Below the pieces are notes generated by a model. That model did no database searches. It had not been told where the DNA came from and saw nothing but the letters and a program-made list of their open reading frames with translations. The position numbers were made by a program, and so were the translations under genes. From contig CAJXUA010000025.1 in assembly GCA_913060695.1 (NCBI GenBank), positions 1 through 45,955 on the forward strand: a DNA stretch of 45,955 nucleotides, in the 5' to 3' direction. The stretch is from an uncultured Gammaproteobacteria bacterium. GTDB lineage: Bacteria; Pseudomonadota; Gammaproteobacteria; Pseudomonadales; Pseudohongiellaceae. Shown piece by piece: positions 8,788 to 17,610 of this stretch; position 1 is the stretch's first letter, and the number at the start of each line of letters is the position of its first letter.

Positions 8788-9576
8788 TTAGAGCTGAGTT
8801 GTGGCTATCTCGATGCGCGAGGCGGCTCCATAAATCACTGAAGGTTCTGTGGAGAGTTTCTCCGGTGCCTGCAGACTTGGCCAGATAGGCAAGAGCATTT
8901 GCAGTTGCACATCGATGGCCATGAGGGCGGCCTCGTTGTCGCTCATAGTCGCTAGCAGATCAAATTTTTCCTTCGCCGTGTGCACAAAGCCCAGCGAGTC
9001 TTGATACTCATGCGGCTCAACCAACATGCCATTGTCATCCACCGCGATGTCATACTCCGCGGCGGCAGTACGCACTAGGTCGACTATGACCTCACCTAGT
9101 GTGCGCGCACTCAAGTCCTTCACTGCCCCTTCGGCCGCGCCGATTGCCACTAAAAGAGCCGAATAGGCCGCCTCAACGTCGGCTGCGGAACGTCGCTCGA
9201 TCACGGCATCTGCCAAATTCTGCAACTGATCGCCGAAACCCGTGCCGTCACGAGATTCGATGGCGGGCAAGAGCGCGGCGTAGAGTTCATCGCCGGGATG
9301 CTTCATATGAGTAGCGGAGGCCTCTAGATCGCCCTCGCGGTACAGACTGACACCCACGTAGAGATGCCCACGAATAAAGGACAGCTGCGCCAGATATACG
9401 GCATCGTTGGAGATCGCGTCCTCGGTGCTCGCACCTTCGCCGCCTTCCCCGCCTTCCTCATCCATGGCGCTCATATCGTGCCCCAAATCCGTCTGACTGC
9501 TGGTGCCTGCATAAAAAGCCGCACTGGCAGCAACTACCACCCCAAGACCGAGCCATACCCTATTTCGAATTTCCAT
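8788..9576 (-). CDS. Exported or membrane-anchored protein of unknown function, possible metal binding
   Basis: I do not recognise the family with confidence. The 262-aa product starts with a hydrophobic segment at residues 8-24 (signal peptide or anchor), then an acidic glycine-rich linker (about 39-50, EEGGEGGEG). A helical domain carries His71 (IRGHLYVG) and the motif H90-M-K-H93-P-G-D-E97, which looks like a possible metal or haem site. The rest is helical with no further membrane segment, so the bulk should lie in the periplasm. GGAG five bases before the ATG supports the start. It is divergent from a Fur-box gene, and the box at 9664-9678 lies about 90 bases upstream of this start too, so a role in iron or another metal is a reasonable guess. 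Imelysin/EfeO was considered but its GxHxxE motif is not seen. Confidence 0.7.
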   Translation of the reverse strand: MEIRNRVWLGLGVVVAASAAFYAGTSSQTDLGHDMSAMDEEGGEGGEGASTEDAISNDAVYLAQLSFIRGHLYVGVSLYREGDLEASATHMKHPGDELYAALLPAIESRDGTGFGDQLQNLADAVIERRSAADVEAAYSALLVAIGAAEGAVKDLSARTLGEVIVDLVRTAAAEYDIAVDDNGMLVEPHEYQDSLGFVHTAKEKFDLLATMSDNEAALMAIDVQLQMLLPIWPSLQAPEKLSTEPSVIYGAASRIEIATTQL

Positions 9577-9663
9577 AGCATCTCCGCAAGCACAAAGGCA
9601 TTATCACAGTAGGCTGGTTTTTGCCGATTTCGCCTACTAAACTGGTTCGGACTATACACCTAA

Positions 9664-9678
9664 CAAGAATCATTCTCA
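9664..9678 (+). promoter_or_regulatory. Fur-type operator upstream of the PiuC-like gene
   Basis: The 15-mer CAAGAATCATTCTCA is close to the 7-1-7 Fur palindrome (TGATAAT-N-ATTATCA on the other strand). Five of seven arm positions mirror each other. It lies 15 bases before the ATG at 9694, where bound Fur would block initiation. PiuC-family genes are commonly iron-regulated, which supports the reading. Confidence 0.65.
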
Positions 9679-9693
9679 ATTAGGAAACACAAG

Positions 9694-10359
9694 ATGTTGC
9701 TTCAAATTGCGCAAGTACTCCCCCCCGCCCTCCTCTCGCAGTGCTTGGCACTCGCGGAGTCTGGGGCGCAATTCGTCGACGGCAAGCAGACGGCGGGCTG
9801 GCATGCTAAACAGCGCAAGAATAATCTTCAGGCGCGTCCAGATGCAGCGCTGAAGACGGCGTTTGCCCAGGTAGAAAAGGCACTTCTAGCGCACGAACTC
9901 GTCGCGGCGGCCGGCCGGCCGAAGTCCATCGTGCGTCTGCTATTGAGCCGCTACGAGACGGGCATGAGTTATGGCACCCATGTCGATGACGCCATCATGA
10001 GCGGCCAGCGCACCGACTTGAGCTTCACACTCTTCCTCAATGCCCCCGAACAATACGAGGGTGGCAGTCTCGTTGTCGACGAACCGGCTGGCGAGCGAGC
10101 CTTCAAACTAGATGCCAGTTCCATGCTCCTCTACCCGTCTACCACCTTGCACCGCGTAGAGCCGGTAACATCAGGCAAGCGCTTAGTGATAGTGGGCTGG
10201 ATTCGCAGCCTCGTGCGCGACGCACAGGAGCGTGAGATTCTCTTCGACCTCGAACGCCTTATCGCTTTGCAAAGAGCCAAACCAGAGCAAGACGGCGCGA
10301 CACTGGAACTCATGTTAAAGACACGCAGTAATCTACTAAGGAAGTGGGCAGAAGACTAA
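9694..10359 (+). CDS. piuC: Fe(II)/2-oxoglutarate-dependent hydroxylase, PiuC/YbiX family
   Basis: A cytoplasmic PKHD-type hydroxylase, often linked to TonB-dependent siderophore receptors in other bacteria. The physiological substrate is not established. At 221 aa it matches the family. Iron ligands are visible: His96 and Asp98 in GTHVDDAIM and His153 in TTLHRVEPV. Arg163 in GKRLVIVGW is the expected 2-oxoglutarate anchor, and YEGGSLVV (121-128) is a family hallmark. A Fur-type box sits directly upstream. No TonB receptor is adjacent here, so the usual partner is missing from the window. Confidence 0.92.
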   Translation: MLLQIAQVLPPALLSQCLALAESGAQFVDGKQTAGWHAKQRKNNLQARPDAALKTAFAQVEKALLAHELVAAAGRPKSIVRLLLSRYETGMSYGTHVDDAIMSGQRTDLSFTLFLNAPEQYEGGSLVVDEPAGERAFKLDASSMLLYPSTTLHRVEPVTSGKRLVIVGWIRSLVRDAQEREILFDLERLIALQRAKPEQDGATLELMLKTRSNLLRKWAED

Positions 10360-10398
10360 GCCGCCCAATATCAACCACAAACAAACAAGGAAGACAAA

Positions 10399-11016
10399 AT
10401 GTTGAAGTTTTACTATGCACCCAAAACCTGCGCGCTTGCCGTTCACCTCGCGCTCGAACACATAGGCGAACCCTATGAGGCAATCGCTTTGGACTTCGCG
10501 AATCAGGCGCAACGCTCCGCCGAGTATTTGAGCATTAATCCGAAAGGAAGGGTTCCAGCACTGGCCACCGAGCAGGGCATCCTCACGGAGACGCCAGCCT
10601 TGCTAATGTATCTCTGTCAGCGCTACCCAGATGCAGAGCTCGCACCACTACACGACCTATTTGCCGTCGCCAAGATGCAGGCTTTCAACAGCTATCTATG
10701 CTCCACTGTACACGTAGCACATGCGCACCGAGTGCGTGGCATTCGCTGGGCGGACGATCCAAGCGCGATAGAGGCAATGAAGAAGAAGGTACCGCAGACG
10801 ATGGGAGACACGATGGCACTCATCGAGAACGGCATGCTGGAAGGCCCATGGGTGATGGGCGAGCAATATACGGTTGCGGATATGTATTTGTTCACCATCG
10901 CCGGCTGGTTAGAGGGCGATGGCGTTGACCTGAGCAAACTGCCACGCGTCATCGCACATCGCGAGCGCATGGCAAATGACCCTAAAGTACAAAGAGTCTT
11001 GGCACTGTACAGCTAA
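10399..11016 (+). CDS. Glutathione S-transferase family protein, beta-class-like
   Basis: A soluble enzyme expected to conjugate or reduce substrates with glutathione. The thioredoxin-like N-terminal domain (about 1-80) contains KTCALAVHLALEH, with Cys11 at the position of the catalytic Cys in beta-class transferases, and the glutathione-site motifs GRVPAL and LTETPALLMYL. The helical C-terminal domain has the N-capping motif YTVADMYLF. The length, 205 aa, is standard. AAGGAAG before the ATG supports the start. It follows the PiuC-like gene by 39 bases and may be co-transcribed. Confidence 0.92.
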   Translation: MLKFYYAPKTCALAVHLALEHIGEPYEAIALDFANQAQRSAEYLSINPKGRVPALATEQGILTETPALLMYLCQRYPDAELAPLHDLFAVAKMQAFNSYLCSTVHVAHAHRVRGIRWADDPSAIEAMKKKVPQTMGDTMALIENGMLEGPWVMGEQYTVADMYLFTIAGWLEGDGVDLSKLPRVIAHRERMANDPKVQRVLALYS

Positions 11017-11020
11017 ACGC

Positions 11021-11248
11021 TTAGGCGTTGATTCGACTAGGGTGGCGTGCACTCATAGAGACATCACCCCATAGAATCGACATCGTGTCTTCTTCCGACT
11101 CGTAGCCCTGCGTTGACTGGTCGACCGGATAGAGTGCGTCACAAGAATCACGAGGCCGTGCTCGTTGGGTGTGTCGATCCTTGGACGCTCCCGCTGAATG
11201 TGGCATTGCAACGGGGTAATTCCCCGAATCGTTCGGCTTTGCTAGCAT
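11021..11248 (-). CDS. Small protein of unknown function (75 aa)
   Basis: I do not recognise it. The case for a real gene is the strong ribosome site AAGGAG nine bases before the ATG, plus the placement, with the stop four bases from the convergent transferase gene. The product is polar, has no membrane segment or signal peptide, contains one Cys, and is rich in Ser, Asp and Arg. The frame could be fortuitous; comparison with relatives would settle it. Confidence 0.45.
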   Translation of the reverse strand: MLAKPNDSGNYPVAMPHSAGASKDRHTQRARPRDSCDALYPVDQSTQGYESEEDTMSILWGDVSMSARHPSRINA

Positions 11249-11477
11249 GATCTTGTACTCCTTATGTCGGCAACTCTATCTGATCGTGCTAGCTACTATG
11301 CACTGCAATTGTGGCAGGTTGATGTATGTATTAGGGCAGATTGTGGATGAGTGCGTCTTTGCAGGTACGCAGCGCTTTACCATCCCTTCCTCACTAAAGC
11401 GGATTGGCGTAGGATGCTAGTGCGTGGGAGTCATTCTCTACGGACCTATACAAACAATAAGATCAGGACCTTCAGCC

Positions 11478-12557
11478 ATGAATAAAAAGAAGAAGTTTAA
11501 TACCGCGGTACTGAGTCTGATCGGCTCAGGGTTTCTCCTAGCCGTATTCGGCTACGTCAATGCTCAGGGCGAGCCTCCCTCTGTAATCGAGACCAGCTCA
11601 CACATCTTCACTGAGATGGCCGATGGCGTATATCAAGTCACAGGCACCGGAGAGGTGTACGTGATGAGCAACGCGCTGATGCTGGTAGGCGCAAACGATG
11701 TGCTTCTAGTAGATTCCCATGTCACGCCAAACGCCGCCAACGCCCTTCTGCGCTCGGTACGTGCCGTCACCGACAAGCCCGTGCGCTACCTCGTTAACTC
11801 TCACTATCACTTCGATCATGCCCACGGCAATCAAGTGTTCCCCAATACAGTTGAGATCATCGGCCACAGCTATACCCGCGCCAAACTCAGCGGCGAGATG
11901 GGCAATGTGCTGACCGAGTCCACCATGCTTAGCTTCACGGAGGGTGTGCCCGACCTAGTGGAGCGCCTTCGCGCTCAGCTGTCTGACACAAGAGACCCAG
12001 CCGAACGCACTCGCCTCGCCGCTCAACTCAAGGCACAGGAAGATCACATGATCTCCTTGCGCGAGATCGTGCCGACGCCGCCGAACATCACGCTCGAATC
12101 AAAGATGACACTCTATCAAGACTTGAGTGAAGGCAGCCGCGAGATCCAATTGCTCCACCTAGGCCGCGCCCATACTGCCGGCGACGTAGTGGTTTACCTG
12201 CCCCAGGAAGGCCTCGTCTTCACCGGCGATATGATGCTGCCCTCGCTGTCCTATATGGGAGACAGCTTCCCTCAGGAATGGGTGGGCACACTCGAGGCTC
12301 TCAAGGCAGTCGAGTTCGATGTGATTCTGCCGGGCCACGGTGCGCCGCTGCAGGGCAAAGAGAAGATCAGCCAATTCCAAGCCTATCTGACCGACCTGTG
12401 GCAGAAGACGGAGACCATGAAGGCGCAGGGCCTGAGTGCGGAGCAAACTGCCGAGCAGATCGACCTGAGCAATCATTCGCAGAACTACGGACAGATACGC
12501 GGACCGGGGGCCGATGTTCGTGCGATTCGCCGTATTTATGCGCTACTCGATCAATAA
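11478..12557 (+). CDS. Exported metallo-beta-lactamase-fold hydrolase
   Basis: A zinc hydrolase of the MBL superfamily, 359 aa from the ATG at 11478, which follows AGGA by about ten bases; an upstream in-frame GTG has no such site. The N-terminus MNKKKKFNTAVLSL opens a signal peptide ending near VNAQG (residue 31). The metal motif is H109-Y-H111-F-D113-H114, followed by HLGRAHTAGD, the bridging Asp in FTGDMM, and LPGHGAP near the C-terminus. A helical insert at about 155-195 separates the motifs. The closest general type is the SoxH/quinoprotein-relay-like group, whose substrates are mostly unknown. The gene stands alone and ends at a bidirectional terminator. Confidence 0.85.
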   Translation: MNKKKKFNTAVLSLIGSGFLLAVFGYVNAQGEPPSVIETSSHIFTEMADGVYQVTGTGEVYVMSNALMLVGANDVLLVDSHVTPNAANALLRSVRAVTDKPVRYLVNSHYHFDHAHGNQVFPNTVEIIGHSYTRAKLSGEMGNVLTESTMLSFTEGVPDLVERLRAQLSDTRDPAERTRLAAQLKAQEDHMISLREIVPTPPNITLESKMTLYQDLSEGSREIQLLHLGRAHTAGDVVVYLPQEGLVFTGDMMLPSLSYMGDSFPQEWVGTLEALKAVEFDVILPGHGAPLQGKEKISQFQAYLTDLWQKTETMKAQGLSAEQTAEQIDLSNHSQNYGQIRGPGADVRAIRRIYALLDQ

Positions 12558-12563
12558 GCGCCC

Positions 12564-12616
12564 ATAAAAAAACGCCTGCACGCCAAACTATCTTGGCCAG
12601 CAGGCGTTTCTGTTTC
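12564..12616. terminator. Bidirectional terminator
   Basis: The ten-base arms AAACGCCTGC (12570-12579) and GCAGGCGTTT (12600-12609) are perfectly complementary. They are flanked by an A run on the left and a T-rich stretch on the right, between convergent genes ending at 12557 and 12623. It can serve both strands. Confidence 0.8.
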
Positions 12617-12622
12617 TAACGC

Positions 12623-13981
12623 TTATTCGCTCGCTTGAATCTCTGCGGCTATACGCTGCACATCATCCAATACGCGAAGCAGGTTGCCACTCCACAACAG
12701 GGAGATCTGCTCTTCGGTGTATCCACGACGTACCAACTCCAAGGTGACGTTGAAGGTTTCAGACGCATCATTCCAGCCAGAGATTCCGCCACCGCCATCG
12801 AAGTCAGAACTGATACCCACGTGTTCTAGACCGATCAGATCAACCATATAGTCGATATGATCGACGAAATCCGCCACATCTACTGGAGGGGCAATCGCGT
12901 CGACTTCCGCTGCAATGCGCGGCGCTGCCAGCGCGTCGATCTCTGCTAGGCGCATACGGTAAGCCGCACGCTCTTCCTCACCCAACGCTCGGGCTGTCGC
13001 GCCATCGAGTATCTCATAGCCTAAGTCTGCCGCTATGCTGCTACGCAGCGCATTCATTGCGGCGGTATGGGCATTATTCTTAGCTGAATCAAGGTAACTA
13101 CTGAATGCTGTAGTCTGCACAACGCCGCCATTATCGCGAATCGCCAATAACTGTTCGTCGTCCAGATTACGGCTGACATCCTCGCTCAAAGCACGAGCGG
13201 ACGAGTGAGAGGCGATCACAGGTGCGCGAGTCAATTCCAGCACCTGCATATTGGAGGTCTTGGCTGGGTGGGACAGGTCGATCATGATGCCCCAGCGGTT
13301 CATCTCGGCAACCGCTTGGCGCCCTAGATCACTCAAGCCATTGTGCAGCCATACTCCGTCGCGCTCGCCAGTATTAGAGTCAGCGAACTGGCTATGCCCA
13401 TTGTGCGAAAGTGACATATAACGTGCACCCGCCACTTGGTAGCGCTGCACATTACTCAGGTCTAGCCCCATTGGGTATGCATTCTCTACCCCGATCATCG
13501 CGATTTTTTTGCCGGCGGCATCTATGCGGCGCACATCGTCAGAGGTGTAGGCGATCTCGATAGATTCGGGCGCAATCTCTTCGGCGAGGCGATGAATGGC
13601 GCGGAATTTATCCAAGGCGTTGTCTTCTGCGGCCGCATAGCCTTCTGGAGTTAGTGGGCCTTGACCGGTGTAGACGACCAGCCAAGTCACATCCAAGCCA
13701 CCCTCGATCATTTTTGGAAGGTTCACCTGAGTGTCGAGATCCTCTGTGTAATTATTACCCGGCACGAAGTTCTCGGTATTGATATCGTTGTGGGTATCCA
13801 GGGTAATCACGCGCTCGTGAATGCCGCGGGCCCGGGCAACCAGTTCCGCTTCGGTTTCCATAGCCGGTGCAGGCGTAGGCGCAGTGCTAGTCGATTCGAC
13901 CGGTGGCGTAGCTTGTTCGGAGGGTCCGCAGGAAGCAAGTATAAGAGCACAAGCCAATACTAATGGGGTGCGATAGGACAT
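12623..13981 (-). CDS. Lipoprotein dipeptidase, peptidase family M19 (renal dipeptidase type)
   Basis: A zinc dipeptidase of 452 aa, probably lipid-anchored in the envelope: the lipobox LASC places the acylated Cys at residue 18, followed by a Pro/Thr-rich linker. Family signatures are LDTHNDIN (His64 and Asp66, first metal site), SLSHNGHSQFADS, DLSHP, APVIASHSSARAL, and GISSDFDGGGG near the C-terminus. M19 enzymes cleave dipeptides, often those with unusual or D-residues at the C-terminal side. No Shine-Dalgarno sequence is visible before the ATG, but the signal peptide starts there. Confidence 0.93.
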   Translation of the reverse strand: MSYRTPLVLACALILASCGPSEQATPPVESTSTAPTPAPAMETEAELVARARGIHERVITLDTHNDINTENFVPGNNYTEDLDTQVNLPKMIEGGLDVTWLVVYTGQGPLTPEGYAAAEDNALDKFRAIHRLAEEIAPESIEIAYTSDDVRRIDAAGKKIAMIGVENAYPMGLDLSNVQRYQVAGARYMSLSHNGHSQFADSNTGERDGVWLHNGLSDLGRQAVAEMNRWGIMIDLSHPAKTSNMQVLELTRAPVIASHSSARALSEDVSRNLDDEQLLAIRDNGGVVQTTAFSSYLDSAKNNAHTAAMNALRSSIAADLGYEILDGATARALGEEERAAYRMRLAEIDALAAPRIAAEVDAIAPPVDVADFVDHIDYMVDLIGLEHVGISSDFDGGGGISGWNDASETFNVTLELVRRGYTEEQISLLWSGNLLRVLDDVQRIAAEIQASE

Positions 13982-14056
13982 AAGGAGAGTCTCGGTTGCG
14001 ATTGGAAAAGTGTTCGTCGCATCCTAGCACTAGGCCGTGTTCGCGCCAAGTGTATG

Positions 14057-14467
14057 CTATTTGCCGCAGTGATTATCCTCGCACACGTGGGCTCGGCCGA
14101 ACCAAGAGGAAATGCGATGCCGGTGCCGCGCGAAGAAGCGATAGCCACAATCGGCAATCGGGCGTATCAAAGGCCAACGTAGAAAGGCGAACCAGTGTCC
14201 CTTCCCTACTAACTTCCACGCCATACAGGTCGCATCCAGACCCTTGAGTATAGTGCCATCGCACAATTCGCCATGGAGTACACGGTCCGCTGCGACTTTA
14301 TCGATGTGTGGGAAGCGCGTTTGAAAATCGGGGGCATTAATATCTTGCAGATCAAGACTAGCTTGCCGATCTAGACGGCGCAGATGATTGATCTCCGACA
14401 CGCATAGTGGGCACAGCCCATCGAAATAGACACGAAGCACATATGAATCTGAGGACATTCCGGCCAC
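14057..14467 (-). CDS. DCC-family thiol-disulfide oxidoreductase-like protein (DUF393)
   Basis: A small protein (136 aa) with the family-defining N-terminal motif YFDGLCPLC, Cys19 and Cys22, resembling a thioredoxin CxxC. The C-terminal half has the usual pattern GKGHWFAFLRWPLIRPIADC then GYRFFARHRHRIS. The biochemical role of this family is poorly defined and a redox function is inferred from the CxxC. A GTG at 14467 is taken as start because AGGA lies six bases before it; an ATG at 14458 is an alternative. Two more Cys occur near the C-terminus. Confidence 0.8.
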   Translation of the reverse strand: MAGMSSDSYVLRVYFDGLCPLCVSEINHLRRLDRQASLDLQDINAPDFQTRFPHIDKVAADRVLHGELCDGTILKGLDATCMAWKLVGKGHWFAFLRWPLIRPIADCGYRFFARHRHRISSWFGRAHVCEDNHCGK

Positions 14468-14642
14468 TTCTAATCCTAGCCCTTTTGCAGAGCACTGGGT
14501 TCAATACTTTTTATACGCATATGGGAGACTATAAGATCAATGCGTTCCAACCTACACAGAGATTAGGAGTATCTTGAACTTCCGTTTTGCGCGCGAATCA
14601 GGTTTACTTTCGACAGACCCATTCTAGTCGCGGAGATTGCGC

Positions 14643-16904
14643 ATGCCCCCAAGATTCTTTAGAACTGTCTCACTACTCGCCCTTGCAGCTTGCCTATTGT
14701 TCTCTTGCTCCCCGCAGGCCCCGAGCACAAGCGCCCCAGTGGTCACCGAAGCAGAACGACTACAGGCGATAGCCGAGCGTGTAAGCATCATTCGCGACGA
14801 CTTCGGGGTTGGCCATATCTACGCGCCAACCGATGCCGATGCAGTGTTCGGGCTACTCTATGCCCAAGCAGAGGATGATTTCCCTCGAGTAGAGCGCAAT
14901 TACATCTGGGCGATCGGGCGACTAGCCGAAGTGGAGGGAGAGTCTGCACTGTACAGCGACCTGCGCGCCAAACTCTATATGACCGAGGAAGACGCCATCC
15001 TAGCCTACGCGCAGGCGCCATTGTGGTTACAGGAGCTGTGCGATGCCTTCGCCGACGGGCTCAACTACTACCTCGCCAAGAACCCTCAAGTTCAACCGCA
15101 GTTGCTAACCCGATTCGAGCCCTGGATGCCCTTCTACTTCTTCGAAGGCTCAATAGGCGGTGACATCGAACAAATACCCCTGCCCCGCATCGAACAGTTC
15201 TACTCCCAAATCGAGAGCATGGAGGCAAAGGTACCAGTAGCCACACAAACGCATTCAACAATGCCAGCGCTCGCCTCATCGAGCGTCGACAATGCATTGA
15301 CCAAGACTATCTTCGAGGAACCTGCCGGCTCTAACGGCATCGCCGTCGACGGTTCACGCACAGCCTCTGGCGATGCCATGCTGCTCATCAACCCACACAC
15401 TAGTTTCTATTTTCGCGGCGAATACCATGTGGTCAGTGACGAGGGGCTCGATGCCTATGGCGCCGTAACTTGGGGACAATTCTTTATCTATCAGGGCTTC
15501 AATGAGACCACTGGCTGGATGCATACGTCCACTCAAGCCGATTTCATCGACGAGTTTGTCGAAGACGTAGTACGCGAGAATGGAGAACTAGTGTATCGCT
15601 ATGGCGACGAGATGCGCCCAGTCGCAGTCTCCGAGATAAGCCTGCAGTACCGCGACGGTACAGGCATGGCCACGCGCAGCTTCCCGGCGTTTCATACTCA
15701 TCATGGCCCAATCACCCATAGCATCGAAGACCGCTGGGCTGTGACACGCATCAACTGGAACCCTGTGGAGGCACTACGACAATCCTATCTGCGCATGAAG
15801 ACGGCGAATCTCGACGAGTTCAACGCGATGATGGATATCCGCACAAACTCCTCTAATAACACCGTGTTCGCCGACGCAGAGGGCAATATCGCTTACTACC
15901 ATGGCAACTTCATGCCCATTCGCGATCCCTTGTTCGACTACTCGCAACCAGTGGACGGCAGCAACCCTGCGACAGACTGGCAGGGCGTACATGCGGTGGG
16001 TGACATGATCACGGTGATCAACCCCTATACAGGCTACATTCAGAACAGCAACTCCACGCCTTTCACCGCAGCAGGCGAAGATAGCCCACTGCGCGAGGAC
16101 TACCCAGCTTATATGGCGCCTGATGCGGAGAATTTTCGCGCAGTTCATTCGATTCCACTGTTAGAGGCTGCACAAGATCTGACATTAGAGGGCCTTTTAG
16201 ATTTAGCCTACGACCCCTACCTGCCGGGCTTCGAACAGCTGATTCCCGGCCTAGTCTCAGCGTGGGATGCCGATAGCGCGAACTGGCCTGCACTACAGGC
16301 TCCTATCGCTGTATTACGCGATTGGGATCTGCGCACCAGTGCGGATTCCGTCGCTATGTCATTAGCACACTTCTATGGCATGGCAACGGCGCAGAGAATC
16401 GACACGCCCGATGAACTTACGCAGCTAGAGCAGATCAACTGGCTTGGCACCGATAGTCCTGCGGCAGAACGTCTACGGGTATTTAGCGAGGTTATTGCCG
16501 AACTCGACACAGCCTTCGGCAGTTGGCAGACCCCTTGGGGGGAGATCAATCGCTTCCAGCGCCTTACAAGTGACATCGACTTGCCTTACGATGACGATGC
16601 CCCAAGCCTAGCAGTAGGCATGGCCTCGGCCCGTTGGGGCGCCTTGGCCTCCTTCGGGGCGCGCGCCTTTCCAGGTACTAATCGCATCTATGGCGCCTCC
16701 GGAAATAGCTTCGTTGCTGTAGTAGAGTTCGGTCCACGTCTAGAGGCATGGAGTATCCTCGCCGGGGGCCAGAGTTCGCACCCGAGTTCTGGGCACTTCG
16801 ACGATCAGGCGGAACGATATGTGAACCGTGAGTTCAAAGAGGTAGCGTTCTACCGAGAAGATGTCGAGCGCCGCGCCTCCTCCACCTATCACCCCGGAGA
16901 ATAA
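14643..16904 (+). CDS. Penicillin-acylase-family Ntn hydrolase, probable lipoprotein
   Basis: A self-cleaving amidase of the N-terminal-nucleophile superfamily, 753 aa. The ATG at 14643 is seven bases after GGAG; a TTG two codons earlier is less likely. The signal sequence ends in LLFSC, a possible lipobox with acylated Cys22. An alpha region (about 45-229) is followed by the cleavage site EPAGSNGIAVDGSR, where Ser230 becomes the N-terminal nucleophile of the beta chain. The downstream NPHTSFYFRGEYH and HHGPI motifs fit the family. Members hydrolyse penicillins, acyl-homoserine lactones or other amides, and specificity cannot be assigned. Near the M20 and M19 enzymes it adds to a set of exported amide hydrolases. 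Confidence 0.9.
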   Translation: MPPRFFRTVSLLALAACLLFSCSPQAPSTSAPVVTEAERLQAIAERVSIIRDDFGVGHIYAPTDADAVFGLLYAQAEDDFPRVERNYIWAIGRLAEVEGESALYSDLRAKLYMTEEDAILAYAQAPLWLQELCDAFADGLNYYLAKNPQVQPQLLTRFEPWMPFYFFEGSIGGDIEQIPLPRIEQFYSQIESMEAKVPVATQTHSTMPALASSSVDNALTKTIFEEPAGSNGIAVDGSRTASGDAMLLINPHTSFYFRGEYHVVSDEGLDAYGAVTWGQFFIYQGFNETTGWMHTSTQADFIDEFVEDVVRENGELVYRYGDEMRPVAVSEISLQYRDGTGMATRSFPAFHTHHGPITHSIEDRWAVTRINWNPVEALRQSYLRMKTANLDEFNAMMDIRTNSSNNTVFADAEGNIAYYHGNFMPIRDPLFDYSQPVDGSNPATDWQGVHAVGDMITVINPYTGYIQNSNSTPFTAAGEDSPLREDYPAYMAPDAENFRAVHSIPLLEAAQDLTLEGLLDLAYDPYLPGFEQLIPGLVSAWDADSANWPALQAPIAVLRDWDLRTSADSVAMSLAHFYGMATAQRIDTPDELTQLEQINWLGTDSPAAERLRVFSEVIAELDTAFGSWQTPWGEINRFQRLTSDIDLPYDDDAPSLAVGMASARWGALASFGARAFPGTNRIYGASGNSFVAVVEFGPRLEAWSILAGGQSSHPSSGHFDDQAERYVNREFKEVAFYREDVERRASSTYHPGE

Positions 16905-16925
16905 TTAGGCAAACAAAAGGACACT

Positions 16926-17609
16926 ATGGACGTAGCAAGCAACACAGACCCAGTGAAGAAGATTCGCCGCGAACAGACCCGCGGTGAAGAGCTTGCCAAT
17001 AGCATTAGCCACTCGCTAGGACTATTGGCGGCAATCATCGCCATCCCCTTTCTTCTGATTAAGATCAGTGGCGAAGACGATACCGTACTGTTTGTCGGCG
17101 TTTTCATCTTTGCCTGCGCGATCCTCTTTCAATATGCCTCATCTGCGCTCTATCACGCCCTGCCCCAGGGCCGCAGTAAACGAGTAATGCGCATGATTGA
17201 ACACTCCGCGATCTTCGTGCTGATCGCCGGCACCTACACACCCTTTACCCTAGGCATCCTGCGCGACTCATGGGGCATCGCGCTGTGCAGCATTGTCTGG
17301 GCTTTGGCTGTCGTCGGTGTAGTACTGAAGTCATCGAATAAACTCTTTCATCCGCAGCTTTCCAACGCGCTGTTCCTGCTAATGGGCTGGCTCATCATCG
17401 TAGCGGTAAAGCCGATGCTGGAGAGCGTGCCGACGGCGGGCCTGCTATGGTTGCTCGCCGGGGGGATCGCCTATACAGTCGGCGTGGCCTTCTATGCGGC
17501 CAGCTCTCGCGTGCACTATGCCCACTTTGCGTGGCACCTATTCGTGATGGCGGGCACCGCGTGTCACTTCGTTGCCGTCTATGGCTATTCCGCTATTCCC
17601 GCGACCTAG
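16926..17609 (+). CDS. HlyIII/AdipoR-family membrane protein (haemolysin III-like)
   Basis: A seven-helix inner-membrane protein of 227 aa. Family signatures are EELANSISHSLG (21-32), SALYHALPQG with His77, and the C-terminal HFAWHLFVMAGTACHF with His200, His204 and His214, which together fit the conserved histidine cluster thought to bind zinc. Bacterial members are called haemolysin III, but relatives are membrane-lipid homeostasis proteins, so a toxin role should not be assumed. AAAAGGA before the ATG supports the start, 21 bases after the acylase gene. It ends one base from the convergent XRE gene. Confidence 0.92.
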   Translation: MDVASNTDPVKKIRREQTRGEELANSISHSLGLLAAIIAIPFLLIKISGEDDTVLFVGVFIFACAILFQYASSALYHALPQGRSKRVMRMIEHSAIFVLIAGTYTPFTLGILRDSWGIALCSIVWALAVVGVVLKSSNKLFHPQLSNALFLLMGWLIIVAVKPMLESVPTAGLLWLLAGGIAYTVGVAFYAASSRVHYAHFAWHLFVMAGTACHFVAVYGYSAIPAT

Positions 17610-17610
17610 A

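Noticed and set aside
8788-9576. Imelysin/EfeO-type iron-binding protein
   Set aside because: The GxHxxE motif of that family is not found; only a Fur-box neighbour and a different His-rich motif are seen.
16926-17609. A true haemolysin toxin
   Set aside because: The sequence is a membrane protein of the HlyIII/AdipoR family; the haemolysin name is historical and nothing here indicates toxin function.
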